From DAIDJD01 sp035485275 (lineage in GTDB: Bacteria > Oederibacteriota > JAJYGY01 > DAIDJD01), in assembly GCA_035485275.1 (NCBI GenBank), contig DATHOE010000046.1, forward strand, positions 62,001 through 126,000: a DNA stretch of 64,000 bases, written 5' to 3'. The position numbers and the translations under genes are program-made. Below the pieces are notes generated by a model. The model saw only the letters and a list, made by a program, of their open reading frames with translations. It searched no databases and had not been told where the DNA came from. Shown here one piece after another: positions 51,305 through 58,121 of this stretch. Within the stretch, counting starts at the first letter, position 1. Every line of letters starts with the position of its first letter.

Positions 51305-52417
51305 CTAGTCGCCCTGGAAGGCGTAATCCAGCAGCAGCCCGCCCGCGGAAATGATCTGATCACCCTCCTTCAGGCCGCTCAGAACCACGGCAAGGCCCGC
51401 CTCTTCCTGGCCCACCGTCACCGGCACCTCCTCGAAGCGTTGGTAGCCCGCGCTGTCCCCCACCTTTTTGAAGCAATAGATCTGGTTGTGGAGGTTCATC
51501 AGGGCGGTGGTGGGTACCGCCAGCTCGGGCCTGCTGCTGAGAACCACATCGCCCTCCACCACCATGGAACCGCGCAGGACCCTGTCCGGATTCTCGATCA
51601 TGGCCCGCACCTTGATGGTGTGGGCGTTGGGGTCTATGACCGGGCTGATGAAGGAGATCTTTCCCATCAGAGTCTTGCTCAGGCCCTCGGACTCGATGCC
51701 GATGGTCTGCCCGGGGCGCACCTTGGTCAGGTCCTCGGAATAGAGGTCCCCGGTGAACCACACTTGGTCCAGGTCCGAGACGGTCATCAGGGTGTCCCCC
51801 TGGTTCTGCATGTTCCCCACGGCGGTGTTGACCATCGTGATCGCCCCGGCCCGGGACGCCCTGATCACGAGATGGTCCGGATCGTCCCCGGGCTTACCGA
51901 GCCTTTCAATGTCGCTTTCGATCAGCCCCAGGTTCACCAGTTTCTTGCGCGAACTGGCCATCAATTCTGAAAAGCCGGATTTCCTGGCGTCCAGGTATTC
52001 CTGGCGCGTCTGGATGAAATCGGGGCTGTATTCCAGGGCCAGGGCGTCACCGGCCTTCACATATTCCCCGGTGACTTTCAGCACCGAATCAATGCGCCCG
52101 GCCGTCCGGGCCGGAACCGAGGTGACCCGGTTTTCGATGGGGCTGATGGTCCCCATGATGCTCAAGACGTCCGGATAGTCGTCCTCTGCGACCGTGGTCA
52201 CGTCGACGTTGGCCATCGCGTCCTTGTCGAGGTCGACGGTGTTGTCGTTGACGATCCGCACGGGGGAGTCATCCCCATCGCCGTCGTCGGCGCGCAAGGC
52301 TCCCGTGGAAAACAGGACGATGAAGCAGGCCATGGCCAGGGCCGACAGCTTCCCCGCCCCCCGGCGGCGCGCCGATTCTCCCGCGGTCATCGCGGTCTCC
52401 AAGGCGTCCCCGGTCAA
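51305..52417 (-). CDS. CusB/CzcB-type periplasmic adaptor, second copy (370 aa)
   Basis: Membrane-fusion protein linking the RND pump to the outer-membrane channel. A signal peptide or anchor (LSALAMACFIVLFSTGALRA) is followed by VDVTTVAEDDYPDVLSIMGT, the lipoyl-like halves GRIDSVLKVTGEYVKAGDAL and VIRASRAGAITMVNTAVGNM, and a beta barrel (VWFTGDLYSEDLTKVRPGQT). It is clearly homologous to the adaptor directly upstream and overlaps it by 4 nt. Its stop lies downstream of the pump's start region by 50 bases. Confidence 0.88.
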   Translation of the reverse strand: MTGDALETAMTAGESARRRGAGKLSALAMACFIVLFSTGALRADDGDGDDSPVRIVNDNTVDLDKDAMANVDVTTVAEDDYPDVLSIMGTISPIENRVTSVPARTAGRIDSVLKVTGEYVKAGDALALEYSPDFIQTRQEYLDARKSGFSELMASSRKKLVNLGLIESDIERLGKPGDDPDHLVIRASRAGAITMVNTAVGNMQNQGDTLMTVSDLDQVWFTGDLYSEDLTKVRPGQTIGIESEGLSKTLMGKISFISPVIDPNAHTIKVRAMIENPDRVLRGSMVVEGDVVLSSRPELAVPTTALMNLHNQIYCFKKVGDSAGYQRFEEVPVTVGQEEAGLAVVLSGLKEGDQIISAGGLLLDYAFQGD

Positions 52418-53544
52418 TTTTCGACCCGAGCCGCGTCCAACTCGTGGTCCAGGGTGTCCAGGTCCTTCAGGACGATCTCGTCACCGTTGGACAGCCCGCC
52501 GACGATGCCGGCCAGGGTGTTCTCCTCGCGGCCCACGGTCACCGGCACCTCCTGGAAACGGCCGCCCCCCAGGGACTTGAAGCAGTAAGTCTTGTCGTTG
52601 AGCGTAAGGACCGCGTCCTGGGGAACGACGAGGGCCGGCGCGTCGTTGAGCACCAGGCTTCCCTGCACGAACATCGAAGGCCTCAGCAGGTGGTCCGGGT
52701 TTTCGATGATGGCCCTCACCTTCACCGTGCGCACGCCGGGATCCACCACTGGGCTGATGAAGGAAATGGTCCCTTGCAGGGGCTTGTCCAGCCCTTCGGC
52801 GCTGACGAGGATTTTCTGGCCGGTGCGCACCTTGGGCAGGTCCTCGATGTAAAGGTCCCCCGAGAACCAGACTTTGCCCAGGTCCGCGGTGGTGAACAGG
52901 GTGTCGCCCTGGTTTTGCAGGTTGCCGACCATGGTATTGACCGAGGTGATGACCCCGTCGCGGCTGGCCCGCACCACCAAGTGGTTGTCGGACGACTTGG
53001 AGAGCTCGGCGATATCCTTGGGACCCAGGCCCATGATCTCCAGTTTTTCGCGGGCCTCCTTCGCGAAGCCGTCCAGATCACCGGAGGAGATCCCGTTCCG
53101 CCCCGCCACCTGCAGGTATTCCTCCCGCGCCGAAACGAAGTCCGGGCTGTAGATGAGCGCCAAAGGGTCCCCCGCGTGGACCGTGTCGCCGGACACCTTC
53201 AAAACCTGGTCCACGCGGCCGTTGCCGACCCGCGAAGGCACCACGGTCATGGCGTTTTCCACCACGCTGATGCTCCCCTGGATGTCCAAGGTCTCCGGAA
53301 AATCCTCGGTCACGGCCTTGACCGTGCCCAGATCCGCCAGGGTGGCCGAGCTCAGGTGAAGGGTCTGCTTGTCGATCACCGTCACGGCCTGTTCCATGGC
53401 GCCCGCATCGGCGGCGGCCGCAGGCGCGGCGCCGACGTTCGCCCACAATCCGGTCAGGGTGGCCGCGGCCGCCCCCAGGCCCAAAAGGCCGACCACGCGG
53501 ACTTTCTTCGTGTTCAGGGATCGGATTACTGCGAGCGTTTTCAT
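52414..53544 (-). CDS. CusB/CzcB-type periplasmic adaptor, first copy (376 aa)
   Basis: Same family and domain order as its neighbour. TM/signal VVGLLGLGAAAATLTGLWAN, then GNGRVDQVLKVSGDTVHAGD and LVVRASRDGVITSVNTMVGN as the lipoyl halves. The barrel segment is VWFSGDLYIEDLPKVRTGQK. Start ATG 53544 follows GGAGGAATT, an ideal ribosome-binding site, and overlaps the outer-membrane channel stop by 4 nt. Two adaptors for one pump suggest a heteromeric hexamer or a pump with alternative adaptors. Confidence 0.9.
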   Translation of the reverse strand: MKTLAVIRSLNTKKVRVVGLLGLGAAAATLTGLWANVGAAPAAAADAGAMEQAVTVIDKQTLHLSSATLADLGTVKAVTEDFPETLDIQGSISVVENAMTVVPSRVGNGRVDQVLKVSGDTVHAGDPLALIYSPDFVSAREEYLQVAGRNGISSGDLDGFAKEAREKLEIMGLGPKDIAELSKSSDNHLVVRASRDGVITSVNTMVGNLQNQGDTLFTTADLGKVWFSGDLYIEDLPKVRTGQKILVSAEGLDKPLQGTISFISPVVDPGVRTVKVRAIIENPDHLLRPSMFVQGSLVLNDAPALVVPQDAVLTLNDKTYCFKSLGGGRFQEVPVTVGREENTLAGIVGGLSNGDEIVLKDLDTLDHELDAARVEN

Positions 53545-54842
53545 AATTCCTCCCCTATGAGTTCCCCGTATTGCGTGTATTCGGTCAGGTAGCTTTCCAC
53601 CAGTGTGTAGTAGGCGCTGCGGGTGCTCCACAGGCCCGCCGCCGCCGCCGCCAGGTCCTCGAACTGGATCTTTCCGGTTCCGTAGTTGGTCAGGGCCAGT
53701 TTCAGGGTGACCTCGGACAGGGGCATCAGGTGCTTCCTGTAGATCACCAGCTTCGCAGCGTTGTCGTCGAGCGTGTCAACCGCCGCGAACAAGGCGGTCT
53801 CCGACTGCTCCTTTTGCGAGTCCAGGCCCGCCTGGGCGGAGTCGCTGTTGTGCGTGCCTGCAAGGATGTTCTGCGATTCGTTGAAAAGGAACCACAGGGG
53901 CACGGTCGCCGAGAGCTCCAAGCTGTGCGTCTGTATCAAGGGGGAGGACGCGTAATTGACGTGGTCGACGAAATACTGGTTGTCGTTCACGCCCACCTGG
54001 AAATCCGGAAGGAGCCCCATCCAGGCTAGGCCCAGGTTCTTGCGCGCCGCGCTGGCCTGGTACACGTTCGACAGGATCTGCGGATTGAGTTCGTCCATTT
54101 TCCCGAGGGCCGAGGCCCTGTCCACAACCGGGATCGCCGCCGTGTCCGGCAGCGGAGCCACTTGTATCTCGGCTTCGGCCGGCTTGCCCAGCATCACGTC
54201 CAGCTGGCTAAGGGCTGTTTTCTCGGCCAGAACCAGGTCGGCCAGGGAGGCCTGGTTCTGGTATTCGCTCATCTGGGCGTTGGCCACATCGACCTCGGTC
54301 ACGCTGCCCGCCTCGTAACGGCGCTGCACGATTCGGACGATCTGTTCCAGGATCTTTTCCTGGCGGTCGTTCAAATCGATGTTCTTGCGGGCCAGGGCGA
54401 GCTGGTAATAGGCCGACCGGACGTTCGCGGCCACCTGCATCTCGGTGGAGCGCATCTGGGCCCGTAGCGACTTGGCCTGGTCCATCCCCGCGGACCAGTT
54501 CAACAGCGCCTTGCCGGGAAAGGTGAAGGGCTGCGAAATACCGAAGCTCTGGCTGCCCGCGGTGGAACGCTGAAAGGCCTGGTTGGTGTCGTTGTAGGAG
54601 GCCGACACCCCGGGATCCTGGGGCGCCAGGGCCTGCCGGGCCTGGGCCTCGGCGGCCAGCACCTGGTGCTTCAGGTTCCTGATGTCCGGACTGCATTCCT
54701 TGGCCATCTGCACCGCCTGATCCACGCCCAAAACATCGGCGGCCGCGCGACCGGGGAAACACAGCGAACACAAGGCCAGGCCCGCCAAGCCTATGAAGGT
54801 TCCGCCGCCGTGCCTGCCCGATTCTTCTTTTTCCAAGCGCAT
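53541..54842 (-). CDS. TolC/CusC-type outer-membrane efflux channel (433 aa)
   Basis: Outer-membrane factor of the RND system. The long helical repeats are visible: DQAVQMAKECSPDIRNLKHQ, ALARKNIDLNDRQEKILEQI, VTEVDVANAQMSEYQNQASL and, in the second half, GLDSQKEQSETALFAAVDTL. A signal segment opens the protein (GTFIGLAGLALCSLCFPGRA). First gene of the operon. A sigma-54-like promoter lies 56 bases upstream of its start. Confidence 0.88.
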   Translation of the reverse strand: MRLEKEESGRHGGGTFIGLAGLALCSLCFPGRAAADVLGVDQAVQMAKECSPDIRNLKHQVLAAEAQARQALAPQDPGVSASYNDTNQAFQRSTAGSQSFGISQPFTFPGKALLNWSAGMDQAKSLRAQMRSTEMQVAANVRSAYYQLALARKNIDLNDRQEKILEQIVRIVQRRYEAGSVTEVDVANAQMSEYQNQASLADLVLAEKTALSQLDVMLGKPAEAEIQVAPLPDTAAIPVVDRASALGKMDELNPQILSNVYQASAARKNLGLAWMGLLPDFQVGVNDNQYFVDHVNYASSPLIQTHSLELSATVPLWFLFNESQNILAGTHNSDSAQAGLDSQKEQSETALFAAVDTLDDNAAKLVIYRKHLMPLSEVTLKLALTNYGTGKIQFEDLAAAAAGLWSTRSAYYTLVESYLTEYTQYGELIGEEL

Positions 54843-54898
54843 CTGAGCTCTCTAAAAATCAAGCCGTGGCTATCGTTCTGGTGCCGACCACAGGTATC

Positions 54899-54914
54899 TG
54901 CAAGAAGCGTGCCC
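54899..54914 (-). promoter_or_regulatory. Sigma-54 promoter of the RND efflux operon
   Basis: On the minus strand it reads GGGCACGCTTCTTGCA, differing from the -24/-12 consensus TGGCAC-N5-TTGCA by one base (G for T at the first position). It lies 56 bases upstream of the channel gene start. A TTGCATAATTCAT site is centred about 70 bases further upstream. Confidence 0.6.
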
Positions 54915-54977
54915 GAGCCGAATTGCAGTTGCGCCTTGAAAAGATTCGTTTTTCACCGGAGAAGCCCGCCCTTCGCA

Positions 54978-54990
54978 TTGCATAATTCAT
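54978..54990. promoter_or_regulatory. Candidate activator site upstream of the efflux promoter
   Basis: TTGCATAATTCAT matches the pattern TTGCAYRATKCAW shared with two other sites in front of neighbouring sigma-54 promoters. The gap to the -24 box is 63 bases. It is a plausible enhancer for the NtrC/AlgB-type regulators encoded nearby; this rests on pattern comparison only. Confidence 0.4.
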
Positions 54991-55051
54991 GGAAGCTTTC
55001 CGTATGCAGTACCTTTCTGTAGTTCCGTTTCCGAAGGCATCCAAAAAAAAG

Positions 55052-55083
55052 GGGGCTCTTTCCTTTGAAAGCAAAAGAGCCCC
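55052..55083 (-). terminator. Rho-independent terminator of the porin gene
   Basis: GGGGCTCTTT and AAAGAGCCCC form a 10-bp stem. On the minus strand an eight-T run follows directly. It lies 52 bases beyond the stop of the porin gene. Confidence 0.85.
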
Positions 55084-55134
55084 TGTCGCCCCCCAATTTC
55101 CGGGCAGCCGAATGATCCGGCGCGGCTTTGCGCT

Positions 55135-56691
55135 TTAGATCTCGATCTCCATGCACAAGTCGATCTTCTGCTCGATCTTGACCAGGTCAGGCGTCCAGGA
55201 ACCCGGGGTGAGTCCCGAATTGCCGGGGCCGCCGCCCGTTTGCGAGCCCATTCCCCAGCCGTCCGGCCCGGAGATGCCGTTCGTGCCTGTGTAGTAGGGC
55301 TGGTTGGTCTGCTCGCAGTCGTATTCTATGCGGTAGAGCAGGTACTGGTTGGGCGTGTAGTCGAAGGATACCTGGAAGTCCTTGCCGATGAAGGAGGACC
55401 CCGGCGCCTCATTCGGAATAATCTGCTGCGCGTGGGGGTTGGGGTTGGTGTCGTATTCGGCGACCGCCGCGCCGTAGGAGCCGGCCGTGGCGAGCTGCCC
55501 GGCGTATTGACCGGTCTGGATCAGCACCGGCGGAGCCAGGATCAGGTACTGGCCGGGATTGTTGACGAAACCGCCGCCGAAGTTGAAGGCGAACATGTCC
55601 GAGATGGTGGTGTGGTTATAGAGCATGGCCCCGAAGAAGGCCTCTTCATTGTTGCCGTGGAGCGGGCCGACGTTCGTGTAGCCCTGGGGATTCGACGCCG
55701 TGGCGCCCGTATACATCTCCCCATCTTGGCCGCCGATATCGCCGGTGAGCGACCAGGCGTTCATCGATATAAAGGCCTTGGGATTGGCGGCCTTGTAGTC
55801 GCGCCAAAGGATGCTGTTGTCGGAATGTAGACGGATCAGATCCGGGGAATCCGGCGCGTCGGCACCCAAATAGCCGTTCGCTATCCAAGAGAGGTTGCCG
55901 TCCAGGCTGGCGTATTTTTGCTGGTAACCCAGGCCCAACTGGTCGTTGAACATGCCGTAGGTCTGCCAGCCGTTGATGACCCACCATTCGGATTTGAACT
56001 GGTCCGAAGGGAATATCTGCAGGCGCACGCCGTTGAAAAACCAAGGCGTGTTGGACGACACAAAGGAGGCCTGGTACATCCAGTTTTCGGTGTTGTAGTA
56101 GTTGAACAGACCCACATAGGACGGGAAGATGCCGGCGTCGAGGTTGATGCCGTGCATCACGTCCCAATGGTATCCGCCGTAGGCCTCGGTGATGTTCTGG
56201 TAGGCCCCGGACAGGTTCCATGCGCCGCGGTAGGGCGTTTCGTCGTTGCGGGGCACCATCTGGGAGTCCATGCCGAAGCCGGTCATGATGCGGCCCCGGA
56301 CGATGGATCCGTCGCTCAAGGGGATGTGCATGTCCCCGCCCACGCCCAACTGCTGCACTTGGAATTCCTCGTCGCGGCCGGTGGCTGTCGAGCCCGACAG
56401 GGTGTGATCTATGGGGTGGTCGAAGGCGTCGGCGTAGTTCACGTCCACGATGAACTGGGGCGTGAACCATTTGGTGTCGATCATGGAATTGTCGGTCCAG
56501 CGCGAATTTCCGTTCATCCACGAAAAATCGGTGTAATTGAACGGCCCGGGATCCGGGGTGGCGGCTGCAGCGGGCGCCGGGCCCGCGGCTGTGGAGGCGT
56601 CATCCGCCCACAGGCCCGCGGTCAGGACGACGCCCCCGACGGCGACAAAGAAGATTTTTCTGCCCCTTGAAAAATATTTTCGCGCGCTCAT
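55135..56691 (-). CDS. Outer-membrane porin, BBP2/OmpL-like family (518 aa)
   Basis: A signal peptide (KIFFVAVGGVVLTAGLWADD) is followed by a long series of alternating strands rich in Trp, Tyr and Asn: TDNSMIDTKWFTPQFIVDVN, GIFPSYVGLFNYYNTENWMY, FKSEWWVINGWQTYGMFNDQ, VSFDYTPNQYLLYRIEYDCE. The order and the conserved WDVMHGINLDAGIFPSYVG loop match the putative beta-barrel porin-2 family. The C-terminus ends KIDLCMEIEI without the classic aromatic residue. A near-perfect sigma-54 promoter lies about 155 bases upstream. Confidence 0.78.
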   Translation of the reverse strand: MSARKYFSRGRKIFFVAVGGVVLTAGLWADDASTAAGPAPAAAATPDPGPFNYTDFSWMNGNSRWTDNSMIDTKWFTPQFIVDVNYADAFDHPIDHTLSGSTATGRDEEFQVQQLGVGGDMHIPLSDGSIVRGRIMTGFGMDSQMVPRNDETPYRGAWNLSGAYQNITEAYGGYHWDVMHGINLDAGIFPSYVGLFNYYNTENWMYQASFVSSNTPWFFNGVRLQIFPSDQFKSEWWVINGWQTYGMFNDQLGLGYQQKYASLDGNLSWIANGYLGADAPDSPDLIRLHSDNSILWRDYKAANPKAFISMNAWSLTGDIGGQDGEMYTGATASNPQGYTNVGPLHGNNEEAFFGAMLYNHTTISDMFAFNFGGGFVNNPGQYLILAPPVLIQTGQYAGQLATAGSYGAAVAEYDTNPNPHAQQIIPNEAPGSSFIGKDFQVSFDYTPNQYLLYRIEYDCEQTNQPYYTGTNGISGPDGWGMGSQTGGGPGNSGLTPGSWTPDLVKIEQKIDLCMEIEI

Positions 56692-56846
56692 AACTTCCCC
56701 TCCCCTGGATACGTCTTCCTGTCAGGCCGGCGGTTCCCCTAGTGGGTCCTGAACCGGTTTGCGCCGGAAGTGCGCCGAGCAAGCCGGATTGCGGCCGGCT
56801 CCTGAACCACGCGCCCCATCGCGCCTCACTATGGCCTAGCTGTATA

Positions 56847-56863
56847 AAGCAAAGCCCGTGCCA
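56847..56863 (-). promoter_or_regulatory. Sigma-54 promoter of the porin gene
   Basis: The minus strand reads TGGCACGGGCTTTGCTT, a full match to TGGCAC-N5-TTGC. Expected start of transcription is about 12 bases after the -12 GC, leaving a leader of about 145 bases before the porin ATG. Confidence 0.8.
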
Positions 56864-56916
56864 AAATCTCCGCCATGGAGATTAATGGTAAATTCGGCCC
56901 CTCCGGGCCCTATTCG

Positions 56917-56929
56917 TTGCATGATGCAA
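56917..56929. promoter_or_regulatory. Candidate activator palindrome upstream of the porin promoter
   Basis: TTGCATGATGCAA is a perfect 13-bp palindrome with a central G, 53 bases upstream of the -24 box. It is the most symmetric of three similar sites near sigma-54 promoters in this locus. Confidence 0.5.
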
Positions 56930-57101
56930 GCTCAGGACTTGCTTTCCGTCCACAAGCGGTCATTTTTGCGGGATCCTGATTGCATCTTTCAATGCCGCTT
57001 TTCTTCCGCTTTTTCCCCCTGTTAAGGGAATGTTTCATTGTGCATTCCGCCAGGACCAATTTGTCCGACAAGTTTGTCAGCGTCACTGGAGCCGGGCGTT
57101 T

Positions 57102-57174
57102 CAAAAAAATCCGGAAGGGCCATCCCGCTGCGGCGCCCTATCGGCGCGTATTCCCGAGGATCGCCCTTCCGGAT
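57102..57174 (-). terminator. Terminator of the small secreted-protein gene
   Basis: ATCCGGAAGGGC (57109-57120) pairs with GCCCTTCCGGAT (57163-57174) over 12 bases. The 42-base loop itself contains a GC-rich hairpin. On the minus strand a seven-T run (57102-57108) follows. Confidence 0.75.
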
Positions 57175-57196
57175 CTGTTTCCGATTTATGCCCGCT

Positions 57197-57607
57197 CTAG
57201 TTGTTGGAGGCCAAGGAGGTCGCCGTCGGAAGGTCGGCGGTGTCCGTCTGCAGTTCCATCGCCTGTAGGCGGTGCCAGTGGGCCAGTTGCAGCCAGCCGG
57301 ACTGGGTGTCCTCCAGCGACGCGATGGCGAGGCTGTACTTCTTGTCCGCGTCCGCGATGTCCCCGCCCATCGGCGCCTTGTGGTTCTGCCACTGTTTCAT
57401 GTTCTGGGCCTTGAGCTGCAGTTGCTCGTCGATGCTGGCCTGCAGGACGCCCGCCTGGCGTTCGCATTGGACCGCGGCGGCGAGCTGGCTTGCGGCGCCA
57501 CTGTCCGAGGTGGTCGGGGCGTCCGCCGCGGAGGCCCTGGAAACGCCGCCGAGCAACACTGCACCCAGCGTTATCGCGCCCGTGATTTTTGCGATTTTGC
57601 TGACCAT
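57197..57607 (-). CDS. Small secreted protein under sigma-54 control (136 aa)
   Basis: A signal peptide (MVSKIAKITGAITLGAVLLG, cleaved after ASA) is followed by a mostly helical mature part of about 107 residues: ASQLAAAVQCERQAGVLQAS, LKAQNMKQWQNHKAPMGGDI, and DTQSGWLQLAHWHRLQAMEL. One Cys, several His and Met. I do not recognise a family. The start ATG 57607 follows GAGAGGAG. A perfect sigma-54 promoter lies 84 bases upstream. Its single-gene unit between porin and regulator suggests a periplasmic role in the same response. Confidence 0.7.
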   Translation of the reverse strand: MVSKIAKITGAITLGAVLLGGVSRASAADAPTTSDSGAASQLAAAVQCERQAGVLQASIDEQLQLKAQNMKQWQNHKAPMGGDIADADKKYSLAIASLEDTQSGWLQLAHWHRLQAMELQTDTADLPTATSLASNN

Positions 57608-57690
57608 GGTGATTCTCCTCTCGAGATGACCGGGGCGCCTCTGAGCGTTCCCCGCCGGAAAGTCCGGGACCTGATTCCTAGCGGTGTATA

Positions 57691-57707
57691 GAGCAAGGCG
57701 CGTGCCA
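57691..57707 (-). promoter_or_regulatory. Sigma-54 promoter of the small secreted-protein gene
   Basis: The minus strand reads TGGCACGCGCCTTGCTC, a full match to TGGCAC-N5-TTGC, 84 bases upstream of the start codon. Confidence 0.8.
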
Positions 57708-57813
57708 AGGCCCTTGCCTAGGTCAATCACCTGGAATTAAAGGGCATTTTGAAATTCCGCGCGGCGGCCTTGGGCCGAAAATTTGCAAATCAAGATGTTC
57801 GCCCGCTTGACGC

Positions 57814-57826
57814 TTGCACAATGCAT
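57814..57826. promoter_or_regulatory. Candidate activator site in the divergent region
   Basis: TTGCACAATGCAT shares 10 of 13 positions with the palindrome upstream of the porin promoter. It lies 106 bases upstream of the secreted-protein promoter and about 246 bases upstream of the regulator's own promoter, so it could serve both. Confidence 0.4.
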
Positions 57827-58072
57827 CCCCCAGGCGCTTCCCCAAGCCGAGTCCCCAATGCAGGCCACTCGCGCCCTTCCTTGCAAATAACAATGGAATG
57901 TAAGGGTCTGCGTGGATTCTGCAATCGGCGCGGCCATGGATCCGTCGGGGAAGGCCCTTCCAGCCCGCCCCGAGGGCCCTCATCCAAATCCTAGCTTCGA
58001 AAAAAGCCGCTTCCGAATGGACTTTCGCTATTGGGATGCGGCCTTCCCGCTGAAGGGGGCAAAACCGGGGTC

Positions 58073-58089
58073 TGGCACGCTTTTCGCAT
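58073..58089 (+). promoter_or_regulatory. Sigma-54-like promoter of the AlgB-like regulator
   Basis: TGGCACGCTTTTCGCAT keeps the full -24 box and spacing, while the -12 box is TCGC instead of TTGC. Transcription would begin near 58099, shortly before the start codon, implying that the regulator activates its own gene. Confidence 0.6.
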
Positions 58090-58121
58090 CGCTGAGTCGG
58101 CACCTACTTAAGGGGGACATC

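Larger units (their letters stand above)
56692..57196. other. Intergenic regulatory region between porin and small secreted-protein genes
   Basis: No gene is supported in this 505-base stretch. It holds the porin sigma-54 promoter (56847-56863), a TTGCATGATGCAA palindrome (56917-56929), a second palindrome TTGTCCGACAA (57060-57070), and the terminator of the gene to its right (57102-57174). Confidence 0.7.
57608..58121. other. Divergent regulatory region between the small secreted-protein gene and the AlgB-like regulator
   Basis: About 514 bases without a supported gene. It holds two divergent sigma-54-type promoters (57691-57707 minus, 58073-58089 plus), a TTGCACAATGCAT site (57814-57826) and a perfect ATTTGCAAAT palindrome (57781-57790). 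The open frame that runs through it into the regulator is not expected to be coding because it spans a promoter. Confidence 0.65.

Noticed and set aside
57060..57070. TTGTCCGACAA palindrome as an operator
   Set aside because: It is a perfect short palindrome but has no second copy near the other promoters and lies far from the -24 box, so I mention it only within the intergenic entry.
57912..58121. Longer N-terminus for the AlgB-like regulator
   Set aside because: The upstream extension has no receiver-domain similarity and spans a sigma-54-like promoter.
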